A stretch of DNA of 64,000 bases from Bagarius yarrelli (Eukaryota > Chordata > Actinopteri > Siluriformes > Sisoridae): contig VCAZ01000030.1 of assembly GCA_005784505.1 (NCBI GenBank), positions 3,487,736 to 3,551,735 of the forward strand, in the 5' to 3' direction. Under the pieces are notes generated by a model. The model was given only the letters and a program-made list of their open reading frames with translations, was not told the origin of the DNA and made no database searches. This document shows, piece after piece, positions 36,243 through 48,836 of the stretch (the first letter of the stretch is position 1; every line of letters starts with the position of its first letter). Both the position numbers and the translations under genes were made by a program.

Positions 36243-36250
36243 TGACGTCA
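36243..36250. promoter_or_regulatory. Palindromic CRE upstream of snhg1
   Basis: TGACGTCA, a perfect cAMP-response element, about 255 bp upstream of the predicted snhg1 start, in a small CG-containing patch within AT-rich DNA. Confidence 0.45.
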
Positions 36251-36253
36251 TTT

Positions 36254-38030
36254 CGCCAAAACTCCCGCTCAACATTATACTGAAGCCACCTTTAGGACAA
36301 AAGTAGAATCCTGGTAATACTTAGGTGTACATTTGCACAAAACTCTTCATATTAAAGCTAAATCGAAATGTTTAGAAGCTTATAATAAAACTTTATTACT
36401 AACAGAATACATACTTGCCTGTATAACAATGCAATACCAAAGAATATCTAATGTTTTCCTGCTCTTAATTCTTTCCTTTCAACTTCTTCTTTGATCAGGC
36501 ACTAAACTAAAACTAACTTTTATTTTTTTCTCTCTTTTTTTCCTTAATTGTATTTTTTGTACATAAAATCTTGTAGGAAGAATGACAGGAAATACAAACA
36601 TGAAACCTTTTCCTGCTATTTCACGAACCATGGCTACACTTTGTGCACAGGGGTTATTGTCACGCTGAACAAAAATGTCTTTTACTTCAGTGTAAATTAT
36701 GTGCTTTCAACTAACAGTTAAAGGAAAAAACACTATGCGTGTGATGGTCAGATGGTCAACAAGTGTCTCTTTGTTGTATTTTTTGTATTTTGTGTAATTC
36801 TGTGTTGTTTTGTGTAGCACCATGGGGTCCTGGAGAAACGTTTCATTTCACTGTGTATTGCAACATATATGGTTAAAATGACAATAAAGCTTCTTGTACT
36901 TGAACTTGAGATGTTTGCATAATTTATCCATATTGTTTCTTGCTAATGCTACTTAAATATCATTTTGATAATGATGATGATGATGTATTCTATATAAATG
37001 TGTCCATGTGTGATGTATGATATGATGTACTGCCAAATAGCTTTTTTTAATGAAATAATTATAATGTTCCTGAGGAGTTGCAATTTTATTGATGTACTAT
37101 TTTGCTTAAATTGTGTAATAGTGGCATTCTGGCATTTTAAAATGGGTTATCAACAATTTCTGTAGCTTTTTATCTGAATTTCATGAAACGTAAAGGGAAA
37201 AATCACAATAAACAATAAATGAAAGAACAAGAAGAGAGCAGGAAAAAAGTACTCAATAATTAACATTTAAAAATATTTAATTAATATATATAAAACTTTT
37301 TTCCATCATTGCATTTTTAAAAGCTTATCAACTATTCATTTTAAAGCATGGCTGCTACAGCGGAAATTGCCATGTACTGTACCAGGTCTGAACCGACGCT
37401 AGAGGGCGCACTACAGACTTCAGATCAAATGAGTTACAAGCCAAGTATCTTAGTGCCTCAATTTGAGTGCAATGCATTCTAAAATTATGTAAATTATCAG
37501 TTACTTTTGGTTTTCACAAGAAATTTATTTATTATTATCATTTATTATTGTAGCTTTTAGGATTTCATGATATATTCAAAATTTCATTACAAATATTTTA
37601 TTTAATCGATAAAAATAAGTTAAGTCACTGGCTCAGTCATGGACCTCAAAGCCAAAATGATACAAGCTCCCAGTGTTGGAGTTGTGGTCTCATGGTCATG
37701 ACAGATTGTCCACCAGAAAAGACAAAATACGTCCAGGACCTCTGCCTCCATAACACTGTTCTCAGCTCAGTCAGTTTCACAACAATTTTAAAAATGATTG
37801 CATTATTTTTTTCATGAGACCAGATTTGTTCTGTGAGAGAAAAATCCTTTTTTTCCAGGTTGTTGAACACAATTCATCTTAAAACAAGATCCATTTTAAA
37901 TACTGTAAAAATCAAAAATAAATACAGCTTACAAAAATTAATGCAATGATAATTACTGCATGAACACACTTTCTGCCAATTAACAACTGAAATGTGAATT
38001 TATATTGAAATCAGCATCTAATCAGCATCC
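36254..38030. other. Intergenic region between snhg1 and the C11orf86-like gene
   Basis: AT-rich, with no gene I can support. A retroposon tail at about 36.76-36.91 kb includes 'cctggagaaacgtttcattt' and 'aatgacaataaagcttcttg', the usual 3' end of a fish LINE or SINE. Poly(A) sites for the gene to the right must lie within 37.5-38.0 kb. Confidence 0.6.
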
Positions 38031-38039
38031 ACACATTTA

Positions 38040-39405
38040 TTATAACCTAAAATCAGCCAGTGCAGCTTTCCTGTCCATTTCAGCTTTGCTTGATGTGGAC
38101 ACGGAGGAGGGAACAGGGGAGAGGGTCACACTGTACAAGTTAGCAACAAAGGTCTCCCATCCTCGTCGAAGTGCTTTATCCATGACCTAAAAGACAAAGC
38201 GATGTTAATTTAACTTGTGTAACAATCTTGATTTAATACAAAAATCTACTTCATACTAACTTTGTAGCTGTATGTGTAAATGGTAAAACATTGAAAGAAT
38301 ATTGATTCCAGAACATAAGCAAAAGTTTTATCTCAGTTATCTTTTGCCCCTCCCATTCCTCTATTAGTGTATACAGTGTAAACATAAAGAAGGACAAGCA
38401 AACAGTGCAAAAATATAGGAATGTTCATGAGTGCAGAGATCCTTTCTTCTGTGTTTTATTCTGTTACGTTGTTAAAATGTTTTCGAAGATAAGTTATCAG
38501 ACCTCATTTTAATCTGTGTTAAAAAGGGAACATTGAAAGTTAAGCTGCACTTAGTCTGTACTTATGCAAATATAATTTGTGCTTGTGCATGCTCTTTCTA
38601 AAAAATACTGGGATCTAAAAATCTTGTTTTACTGCTGCTATGTTAAATATCTGCTACTTCCAATATAGAAATAATAGATCCAAAAATCTTAACAAGTAAT
38701 TTATTTAGCAAACACAAACAAGTCAAATTATAGCAGGGATGTGTGACTGCGGGTTTGAGCTGTCATAACCATGTGGTATCTCACCTTGCGATAATTCCTA
38801 AAAGAGTTCCTTTTAACAACCTTTATGTTTTCTATGTCTGCTCTCTTCTCCACGTCTCCTTCTTTTATTTTCTCCTTTATCTCCTTTTGTCTTTCCTTTC
38901 CATCAGGAATGAGCTTCTGATCATCAGATTCCTCCGTTATTGAAAAATGAATGAGTGTGGGTTCTGGAGCTCTGCTGCCTGATTCGGTTTCAGGCTCAGT
39001 TGCTAAATGGGCATCCAGGCTCAGCTCAACAGACGGAGCTGCCTGAGTCTTAGTGTTAACAATATCCATATCCAAAGATGGTTTATCAGACTTGGTCCTC
39101 CTGGAGCTTTTTCTGCTCCAGCGTCGGCTTAGTCGGCTTGGCTTCCTCTTCAGCAGGGTGGTCCCATCGTCCTCCATCAAGCCGTCGCTGAAATCACACG
39201 CACACTGCTCCTGATCCTCTAAGAGCTCTGGTCTGTTCATTTCTTGCTCCACAGGCTTTGTTGTCGGTTGTTTCTCTATGATTGGCCCATCTTTTCTGCA
39301 GTGTGTTTCTGTTTCATCTAAACGTCCATAAAATCCACTGGCCCGGTCTAGGAAAGGAGGAGACCGAGGTGCCTTTTGCTTCTTGGAGCTTTTGCCGATT
39401 GTCAT
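38040..39405 (-). CDS. Uncharacterised protein, C11orf86-like C-terminus
   Basis: Two coding exons, 38785-39405 and 38040-38186, join in phase 0 across an intron with GT/AG borders to give 255 aa. The start at 39405 follows a splice acceptor by about 15 bases, and a 5' UTR exon with a good donor lies at about 41343. There is no signal peptide or membrane segment. The N-terminus is Lys/Ser-rich (MTIGKSSKKQKAPRSPPF), then comes an Arg/Lys patch KRKPSRLSRRWSRKSSRRTK, a long acidic Glu/Asp middle, and a basic end KRNSFRNYRKVMDKALRRGW followed by ETFVANLYSVTLSP. The last segment resembles the C-terminus of human C11orf86 (RRWESFV..SVTLS) as I remember it. The rest does not, so orthology is tentative. 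Function is unknown. The composition suggests a disordered, perhaps membrane- or nucleus-associated basic protein. Confidence 0.7.
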
Positions 39406-40731
39406 GATTTTTTTAAATCACTAAGGTTACTGCTAACCTGTAAAGCAAGAAGATAGATGTACAATGTCTATGACCTTAGCAATAACATATGGTAAATAGT
39501 AGAGGCCGACCGATACAGGTTTATTGAAGGCCGATGCCGACACCAATATTAGAAAGGAAAAAAATCTGTATGTGACATTGCTGAACTAAAGTCAAAGGGT
39601 AAATTTCTGTTCACTTTTTTTATAAATAGGATTTATATTTATGTAGAGATTCTGCCTTATTTAGTCATTTCTGTGACTGAATTCTGTGATTTCTTCTAAA
39701 CTAAACTCAAGGAACTTTAGCACTAAGCAATCCATGTCTTATGCCAAGTTTATACTGTGCGATTTTAGCCTGGATTTTTGCTCACCAACAGGTTTTTCAA
39801 ACTCGCAGAAAATGTGGGCAGTCTGAAATGGGTTTACTGAACAAAACACAGACGATGAGAGAGAAGGATACCAGAAGCAGGAACTTAGGGAAAAGTTATA
39901 GACCACAATATCAGAGAGCTTCATATTTGTTTCACTTTTCGTACAATTGTATTACGAACTCCTTGTGAGCTACCATTTTAATAACCTTGTCAGTCTGATG
40001 CTACAACTCTGATCTTATACGTGATCTGTGAGTTGTCAGAGATAACTCATGCCGTGTTTTACCTCCTGTCAACGAGCTATTGTGCATGTGAACACAGCAG
40101 AAACCGAATGTTACCCCAGATAGTTGTGCGGTGTGAAAACAACGGTAAACTGACGACATTGATAGTCACACAGTGTAAACTCATTACTGTAGCTTTTGAC
40201 CTTGTGCTAGTAAATCTTTTTTTTATTTTAGTTTTCATTGTTTCTTTTATGCAGTAAATAATAGTTTATTTGTTTTAGTAACTACATTTCAAGATATTTC
40301 CATTAAGCTGACTTATAAAATGCAATGTGACGGATGTTATAAGCTTGACTGACATAGCAGTTTTAAGGGACGGGGTTAACGCTATATTAGACTCACAATG
40401 AAACGGAAAACAGATACTGTCAGTGATGTACTTATACTCAAAAACTGACACTTTTTGTGACAAGTACATGAGCTCAGTATCGGTTGCATCCCTAGTAACT
40501 AGTCTGGTGAAAGGTCTAAAGTTTAAAGATGCTTACAGTTCTGTGAAGACAAAATGTAATTTGTCTTTTGTACAGATCTCCTAAACAAAATGTACAAAGT
40601 TCAGTGCCTGCGTGTGCGGTTGCCGTAGACATGTGTCTCAGCATCTGTGGGATCATATCAGTGTCCTGACTGATAAGAGAGGCTCCAGGTTCACTGTACC
40701 TAGTCATGTTGGAACTGTGACCCATGCCAAG

Positions 40732-40768
<37 letters not shown>

Positions 40769-41380
40769 TAAAACCTGAGATCACGCAGGTGTGGTAATAT
40801 TACATATCTACAGTATATTAATGTGTATTATGTAAGTGGATTACTTCACACAGCTCAAAGTTCATTTGATTTGAACTGTATGTTAAAGAAAAATCTCAGC
40901 GTTGTTTAGCTTAATCGTTTATCTTATCTGTGTTTCTGTCTAAATACTAGCTGATTTTTTCCTATTCTTTCTCTTGTATGTTTCACTCAAAACTTACTTA
41001 TGAATCAAGTTAAGAAAACCTGAAGTCTAAGGGAGGCTGTTAGTTACCATTTCTGAGACATAATTTCGAAGAACATTTAAAGAAAATGGTAAGAGCTAAC
41101 TGTTAAAGCATAACATTTAAACAAATATATTTAACCACTTAAACACCTTTTCTTTGCTTTTACGGTGAGAATAAACAGACTTTCAGGTCTTTCTAATTCA
41201 GAGTACAGTGAAAGATTGTACGATACATATAATAAGATAATAAACAAATATTAACCTTATACATCATATATGAGTGGCTCTCAAGCTTTTTCTACTTAAC
41301 CATGACCTTCTAAACATTAGAAACAAGAGTGGAGCAGCTTACCTGTTGGGTGTTCTCTTCAGGACGAGCTCTGAGTGTGT
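39406..41380 (-). other. 5' UTR intron and upstream region of the C11orf86-like gene
   Basis: Acceptors are visible at about 39420 and 39436, and a donor (CAACAG then GTAAGC) at 41341-41343 that fits a non-coding first exon. The region also holds a fragment with 'ggccgaccgatacaggttta' at about 39.5 kb, a phrase common in fish repeats, and a (TG)n tract at 40734-40766. No other gene is evident. Confidence 0.45.
40734..40766. repeat. (TG)n microsatellite
   Basis: About 16 TG units. A second TG tract lies at 41377-41401, upstream of the C11orf86-like gene. Confidence 0.95.
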
Positions 41381-41401
41381 GTGTGTGTGTGTGTGTGTGT
41401 A

Positions 41402-44400
41402 CACTAAGTACTCCCTCGGCAAACCTCATACACACACACTCACGCACTATCATCGTCGACTCTGCCTAAACCTGTCGTCACAAAAAAAACCCCACAATCA
41501 CTTTCTGCGATCTCAATGCGCCGTGCTCTTGGTGATTATGATGAAGGTTTGTAACATTATGTAGACTCAGCATACACAAGCCTTCCTATAGAAATGATTA
41601 TAGGACCATATGAGCAGTAAAAACACGCAGGAAAAATCGACTGACTTGGAGTTTTGGGGTACAAAGACATGGCTCCTTAGTTGGAAAAAAAAATCAGTTT
41701 CAGACCATCATTAAGACAGGGTCCGCTGTACTACTTTGGGGGAAAAAAACATTTATAAATTCTATTATAATGTTATTTTTAGGTTATACTGCATTGTGTT
41801 GTATGTTTTTTCCAAGACACTATTTAGTTCCTATTGCTACAGCAAGAAACGCTGTGGATTTCACGAATGCTTTGTAGTATACGACAGAATCACATTGCAA
41901 CAACAAGGTTTCGACCACAAAAGATTACTTACTAAGTCAGCATTAATGTTAACCCCTAAAACAAAACACTAGAGACTTCTATTTTAGTACAATAAAAGAC
42001 ACACACAGCTATACTTTTTTTTTCACATAGATCTCAAGCATAAAGTCCTTTGTCCTAATAATGATCGGCGCCATAGAAAATAGTCTTCATTTTACAGTTA
42101 GGGGGAAAATAGTTTGCTCTCCACACCCTAACCCAATAGCTGTAAAAATCATTGACTTTAATTAACAGGAGATGAAGAGAGGGAGTAGTAAAGGAATGCA
42201 GTAATTTCTTAAAAACAGCGGGTGTGTCGTTTAACAAATAAAGACTTCGAAGGCAGCAGCACGCCAACTCTTGATAAAAGGGTATGAGTAATCTCACATA
42301 CGACAGGAGTTCAGTAGCTGTGAGTCAGTTTATCCCACCTCCTCACTTCCAACCTGAGGCAAGGATCGTCATCCGGGAGGCATAGGAGCCGTAGCAGCAG
42401 CTGTTTTGCAGCTGTGCATGTCGGTGCCTGTGTAATGTAATGTGAGGAAAACATCACATTCGGATGGGATGTGGTTGGGAGTCATTAAGAGAGGCGTGTA
42501 ATGACAGCGTTTTCGGTAGACAACAAGAGTTATTACTCACTCAGGAACATGCCCATTCTCATCAAACACGCAGCACGGCCATAATGTTTCAGCTATTAAA
42601 CAAAAATGTCTGGTCTCAGCTTTTTTCTGGTTTGTTAATGAGTATACTGTTAATTATTAGGTTTAATTATTGTAAGAAGTAACCTTTAAAGTTTAAAAGA
42701 CCCAACCACAAATAGGAACATTTTTAAGATGAGTTTATGCTGTTCCTGGCCTTTCTTATATTATCAAAATAAAGAACAAAATAAATGACTTAAGAAGGCA
42801 TTTTCGCTTGTATATCGCTTGTATGTTGGCTCTGAATTGTCAAAAGACGCTTACAACAAATGACAAAAAAAAGTCAGCCAAAAACGTGCCAGTGTGTTCC
42901 TTACAATATAAATAAACATTTCTACTCACTGTTCACTCTAAAGAAAACTCATATGGTGTAAAACTTCAATTAAACAGCTGTGAGAGCAGTGAAGTGCAAA
43001 AAACCCCAAAAAGTCAGAAGCTTCTGAAAATGAATTCACAATGAACATTAAAATCATGAATAATTGTGATCTCTGTTTTGACTGTGGTATCTCTGCGTTT
43101 TGACTGTGGTATCGATGCTTTCTGTAAGATCACCCGCGTATAACTGATCTGAAACTGATAATCGCCTGGGATTTTTAAAAACCACCCGTCTCTAGAGTTT
43201 ACTCAGAATGGTGTGAAAAACAAAATTGAACAGCAGTCCATTGGGTGGAAACACCTTGACAATGAAAAAAGTGAAATGTTCCAACTGTTCATTCAGGCTA
43301 CGGTTACTGAGATATCCACATTTTACAACTGTGGGGAGCAGAAAAGCACCTCTAACCCTAAAAACTCAGTCAGATGAAATTAAAAAGCAGGAGACCAAAT
43401 TATGTTACATTCGGCAGTTACTCTTATTTAGAGCAAATTATATTTATACAACTGAGCGATTGTTGGTTAAGGGCTTTGCTCAGGAGGTCCAGCAGTGGTT
43501 ATTTGGTGGTGCTGAGAATCAAACCCACAATCTTTCAATTAGCAGTCCAACACCTTAACCGCTGAACCACCACCTACCACTTCCTTGGCTTCTGTCAGCC
43601 AAGAAAGTAAATCTGAGACTACGCTAAGCACAGACTAAACAAAAAGCAGCTACAAATGTACAAAGAAACATTTTTTTTCCATATCTGGTGTCACATGGCC
43701 GCAGTTAGGTCACAGTTACACATTGTAGATCTTAATACCCAATTCTGATTTTGTGACTATTTCCTTTTTTTTGTTTGAACTTACATCTTTTTCTTAAACT
43801 GATATCTGCATTTACACTATATATGGAAAAAGGCATACTAAAATATATAAAATATTGACATACTGATATCTCAGTGCACATGACTAGTATTTTGGAAGTC
43901 TTGTAGACTGGCCGACCTCAAGGTGGTCAACTGCCGAATAAGAGTTACTGCCTATTCTCTGGTGTTAAATAATAGGATTACACTGCATAAACGATTAAAC
44001 GTTTAAAAGTTTTTAGGTTTAAATTACATCAACCTGGTGAGCTTTGTTAAAACGTACACAATATCTGTGCTCAGTATTTTAATGTAGCGAAGATGCTCTC
44101 AAAAATAGATTCACCATAGATAGCTCTGTTGGTGTCCACCTGAGGTGACGTCATGCGTCTGGGTTGATGTCATTATTTAATGACATATGACTTGCATTGA
44201 CAGATGAAATTCTGATCTTTTTCATTTACATGGCTGAAACTAATGCGTGAATGAGGCATGAAACCGATGTGAAAATATCGGAATCCACGTGCTTTAATGT
44301 AATCCTGCTTACATGATCTTGGGTCAAATCCTATCTGTGCCACATTGGAGGAAAAATTAGGTAACTTGATATGTGCAGCTATGATGATGACACTGAAAGG

Positions 44401-44480
44401 ACCTCGAATTTCAATTCTTGAAACTACTGTCTTATGGTTAGCTGGGCTTTACTCTATCGATTTTATATGCACACAATAAT
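41402..44480. other. Intergenic region left of b3gat3
   Basis: No gene I can support. It contains one SINE copy and short AT-rich frames without domains. Confidence 0.55.
43430..43577 (-). mobile_element. tRNA-derived SINE copy
   Basis: Contains 'tacaactgagcgattgttgg', 'gctttgctcaggaggtcc', 'gctgagaatcaaacccac' and 'caacaccttaaccgctgaac'. The tail end is missing. Confidence 0.7.
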
Positions 44481-44502
44481 AAGACAAATATGTCAAATGT
44501 CT

Positions 44503-44508
44503 TTTATT
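44503..44508 (-). terminator. Candidate poly(A) signal of b3gat3
   Basis: AATAAA on the minus strand, about 610 nt past the b3gat3 stop. If it is used, the SINE at 44583-44754 is part of the 3' UTR. Confidence 0.5.
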
Positions 44509-44582
44509 TTAAGCCATTGTAACAGATGTACATGCCTAGTACTATTTAGTGTTTTTTTTCTGAGGGTCCCATGGAGCCACTT

Positions 44583-44754
44583 ACATTTACACCTACAGCA
44601 TTTATTTGGCAGATGCCCTAACCCAAAGCGAATGTGGAGCAATTCGGGGTTAAGGGTTTTTCTCAGGGGCCCACTGGTGGCAACTTGGTGGTGCTAGGAA
44701 TCGATCCCTAATCTTGCAAACGGCAGTCTAATACCTTAACCACTGAGCTACCAC
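44583..44754 (-). mobile_element. tRNA-derived SINE copy, probably in the b3gat3 3' UTR
   Basis: Contains 'catttatttggcagatgccc', 'ggggcccactggtggc', 'gctaggaatcgatcccta' and 'ataccttaaccactgagcta'. Its sense strand matches that of the b3gat3 transcript. Confidence 0.8.
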
Positions 44755-45120
44755 TTTCTCCACTTGGCTATTCAATCTCTTATACCAAAACTTCTTTTAC
44801 AGGCTCCTCTAATTATAGCAATAACACATTACTGTACAAGGCAAATACTTACAGGCATGAGGCAGAAACAATGAACATCTATGTCATGTTATCTACATAA
44901 TACGAGGAATGATAAATAGATATATAAATAGAAAGGATATTCATTCATGCACAACAACACACACAGCCAATCAGGATAAGCACACAGTTACTTATACAGT
45001 GTCATGGACAACAGCAAGCAGACCTCTCATACGTGAAAGAAGCAGACTGTTCAAGCTACAAGTTAACAGCAAAGTGTTTAGGGAATGTGCTATGGTGTTC
45101 TTGGAGAGTGTTCTTGCAGC

Positions 45121-48100
45121 TTACACCTCTATATTGGGGTCTGATCCTAACCCCTGCTTTATAAGAGCATCCTCTCCTTTCATTTTCGGCTTTTCAGTGC
45201 GTGTGTGCCACACCAGCACCTAAAACAGAACAAAACAAACAACATTTTTTCTATTATTTAAAATAGTTACCAAAGGCAGGAGTTGTGTGGAGTTTGCATG
45301 TTCTCCCAGTGCTTGCGTGGGTTTACTCTGGTTTTCTCCCACAGTTCAAAACCATGTACGCCCATAGGAGTGAGTGTGAGTGTGTGTGGGTGTTTGTCTG
45401 TATGTGGCCCTGCAATAGACTAGCGACCTGTCCAGGGTGTAACCCTGACTTTCACCCACTGACAGCTGGGATAGCTTTGACTCCGATTATAAATAAGCAG
45501 GTATAGACAATGGATGGATGTATGAATGGATAATATAGTTACCCATGTGCCAATGAAAAAACAAAAAACAGTTATTCACAACATTAACACACATATTGCA
45601 TGTATACCAATTACACACATGCAGTTCAAATACTTACAGCTGTGAAGCTGAAATGCAAAAATAATCTACCTTGGTGCACATGTCTGCTTTAGGTTCCAGC
45701 TCCTCCATGGTAACCAGTTTCTCCAAAAAGCTGCTTTCCAGGAAGCCTATATCTGCATTTCCATCAAAACAAGCTTCAGGGTTGGCCAGCACCAGCCTCA
45801 AGGAGACAGCAAAGCCAGCCATGTCAATGGGAAAGGGACGGTTGGGACGCCAGCTGGTGTGGAAACCAACTACCTTCCCATTCTCCACCACAGGCCGCTC
45901 AAACTTCATAGCTCCCACCAGACCCACCGGCCAAACGGAGACCATCTTAGTGTAACGCATCTAAGACAGACAAGAAACGAAAAACAACAGAGAGATAAAA
46001 GATAACAGATATTAAACGTATTAGATAAAAAGTCACTATGTAATTAACTCAGTTTGTAATTTAATAATTTATCCTTTTTTTCTTTTCAACTTCTGCATCC
46101 ACTGACCTCTGCTGCCCTCTATCTTACAGAACAATGTTGACCCTACATCCTGGCTCAAGACGTTCTATATAATGACCAAAATGGTAAAAAAAACTAATTG
46201 AATGCTGAGCTCCTCACATACAACTATCAAAGTTCTGCTTTATGATTTATTACCAGAAAGACCTAATAGCATCTGATCCATGTAAATACTACAACATTTG
46301 CATATATCATTTTTCATATTCCTCTACTTCTCTAACTGCTGATGAAAATTTTGGGCATACAAATCAGCAGCAAGAGAATCTAGACTTGATCACAGTAAAG
46401 GCATCCCCATCGAGGTGTACTTGCTTTTCGTAACTTTTTTTTAACAGGGAATAGAAGCTTTATGGTTTTAGACATTTAGCTATTAGAACTACTACAAGGA
46501 TACATTTTTTGGGACTAAAAAAATATCTACTGGAAACATGGGTGTAAATGTGATGCCAAACAATACACCATGTAGTTCCTAACATGTCTAATGAAGCAAT
46601 AATTCAAAAGTTATGCTTCTAACCACTGATTCTAAATATTTAGCTGATGTAACAAATCGCTGTGACAAAAAATATTTCTCTGTTATGATACATTCTGCAG
46701 TGATGATTTCCCGTTTGCACAGTAACAAACCACTCTTTCACTCTTTTATCTGGCCTACATTTGCTCACCTCCTCAAACAGCTGCAGGCTATATGTGTTGT
46801 CATCATCAGCGAAAAACACTACAGCATCGTCTGAGTCTAATCCTATTCCGCCATCAGCAGCAGCAGCATTCTCCCGGAGCCAGCGCAAACCCTCGTTCCT
46901 CTGCTCAGCCCCACGAGGCTTTAGCCAGTGAGGGTCACCTTTCTGCAGTTTGTGATCTTTAGGTGTCAGTATGTGGAGTTGAGTGTAGCTCAGACCAGAC
47001 GAAGCCAGAAAGTAGCTTACTAGCTGTGTCGGTTTGGGAGAATCCTCTACCACGACCCAGTGGAGCTGAGGTACATGTAGCAAAGTGTGGGAGAAGCGTG
47101 TAAGCTCTGCCTTCTGCACCAGTCTAGAGGAAGCGAAAAGTTTGATTAGGGATAAATTTTGTGACAATCTCAGAGTATTTCATACCAAAATACAGCTAGA
47201 TATATACCTTGCGTAGGTAGGTGTGATTACAAAAATAGTGGGCAAATTAGATTCCTTAGAGTCTTTTGCCTCCGATACTTTTATTTGTTTTTGCACCTTA
47301 TGCAACTCCTTTCTCAACTGGGAGATGGTTTGGTCTTTAACAAAGTTATGATGTCTGCAGTCACAGCCCTGGCCTAGAAAAAGAAAACAACATCTGTAAA
47401 TTTCACGCCACTGTAAATTAACGGAGATTTAATCTTAACAACACAACCTATATTCCGATAAAGTTAGAGTTTTTCAATTTTAAATAAACCTTAGCCAATA
47501 TTTAATACACAATAGAACACAGATAACATAAATGCTTAAACTGAAAAAGTTGACACTTTTATCCACTAAATGAGCTCATTTTAAATTTGATGTCTGCTAC
47601 CGGTCTCAAAAAAGTTGGCACAGCGGAAACAAAGAGCTGAAAAAGCAATACATTTTGAAAAAAAAACCCAGCTGTGACATAATTAGCTATAAAGGGGATA
47701 AGCAGATTCTCTAGTAAGTAGAAGTAAGATGAGCAGAGGCTCCATAATTTGTGAAAGAGTGCGTAAAAAATACTTTAAAAACAAGTTCCTTAACGTCGAT
47801 TGCAAAGACTCCATCAAGAGATTCAGAGAAACTGGAGAAATGTGTGTGTGTGAGGGACAAAGGCTAAAGACCTTTGTCAGATGCCCATGGTCATCAGCAT
47901 AATCTTGTAATGGACATTATTAAATGGGCCAGGAAAACTTCCAGAAACAACTGACAGTAAACACAATTCGCTGTACAATCTGCAGAAGAGTCATTAAACA
48001 AAAAATACAGCAAAAAGACGAGCACAAACCCTTCAGCAGCCGGAAACCTGTATCAGGCAAGAATGGACTAAATTCCACCCTAAAACTCCAGAAACTCATA

Positions 48101-48836
48101 ACCTGGATGACCAGACGTCTTCAAACTGTTTTAAAAAGGAGAGGAGATGCTACATTGTAGTAAACATGACCCATCCCAACCATTTTAAAACCTCTAGCTA
48201 AAATCACACTTAAAATGAGCTTATTTAATGGATAAAATTGTAAAATTTCTCTGTTTAAACAATTATGTTATCTGTTTCATTGCAAGGGTGGCCAATCTTA
48301 CATTGACATTTACAGCATTTGGCAGATGCCCTTATCCAGAGCGACTTACAATATTCCTTGTTATACAACTGAGCAATTGGGGGTTAAGGGCCAGCCGTGG
48401 TGGCTCGGTGGGGTCCCGTGTCCTCAAGTTGGTAGTGCGCTACCACTTCCCCTGAAGTGTCGGTAAGCTGCAGAGTTTAGCTCCAACTTGCTTCAAAACA
48501 CCCACCTGTAAGTTTCACGTAAACCTAGCAAGATCTCGATGAGTGTTCAGGTGTGTTTGATTAGAGTTGGAGCTAAACTCTGCAGGACACCGGTCCTCTA
48601 GGACTGAGATTGCTCACCCCTGTGTTACTGGGAATAAAATATTGGCTCATTTGATTTGGAAGTCTTTAAGTTTTCATTTTATTCAAATAAAAAAAAAAAC
48701 CCCAACCTTTTCTGGAAATTCGGGTTGTACGATACACCTTACGATAAGTCTTACCTAACTGCATGAGAGCATACATAAGGCCCAGAAGGGAGACCATGAA
48801 ATAGAGCAGGAACACAGTTTTCAGTTTAAGCTTCAT
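45121..48836 (-). CDS. b3gat3: Galactosylgalactosylxylosylprotein 3-beta-glucuronosyltransferase (GlcAT-I)
   Basis: Five exons: 48755-48836, 47208-47373, 46769-47123, 45670-45960 and 45121-45219. They join in frame to 330 aa (human 335). This type II Golgi membrane enzyme adds the glucuronic acid that completes the GAG-protein linker tetrasaccharide of proteoglycans. The short cytoplasmic MKLKLK is followed by a membrane anchor of about 20 residues (VFLLYFMVSLLGLMYALMQL) and a stem. The catalytic part opens with LPTIFVITPTYARLVQKAEL. The Mn-binding DDDNTYS, donor-site SVWPVGLVG and acceptor-side RPFPIDMAGFAVSL motifs are all intact, and it ends GSDPNIEV. Intron 1 (48754 to 47374) has taken in a DNA transposon relic and a SINE. 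Confidence 0.97.
45282..45535 (-). mobile_element. LINE-type repeat fragment with TGGA tail
   Basis: Contains 'gtggagtttgcatgttctcc', 'cttgcgtgggtttactctgg', 'cgacctgtccagggtgtaac' and 'gacagctgggatagctttga', then a short TGGA-like run at the end. It is the opposite orientation of the family at 30.1-30.4 kb and lies in the last b3gat3 intron. Confidence 0.65.
47520..48182 (+). mobile_element. Non-autonomous DNA transposon relic in b3gat3 intron 1
   Basis: Recognised from phrases common in fish genomes: 'caaaaaagttggcacagcgg', 'agagaaactggagaaatgtg', 'ggctaaagacctttgtcaga' and 'gaggagatgctacattgtag'. The frame at 47924-48160 belongs to this repeat and is broken. The family assignment is from memory and left open. 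Confidence 0.6.
48297..48450 (-). mobile_element. tRNA-derived SINE copy in b3gat3 intron 1
   Basis: Contains 'catttggcagatgccctta' and 'gagcaattgggggttaaggg'; the B box side is truncated. It adjoins the DNA transposon relic. Confidence 0.7.

Noticed and set aside
45671..45955. A 94-codon plus-strand frame
   Set aside because: It is the antisense shadow of b3gat3 exon 4.
47924..48160. A 78-codon frame in b3gat3 intron 1 as a small gene
   Set aside because: It lies in a transposon relic and lacks intact transposase motifs.
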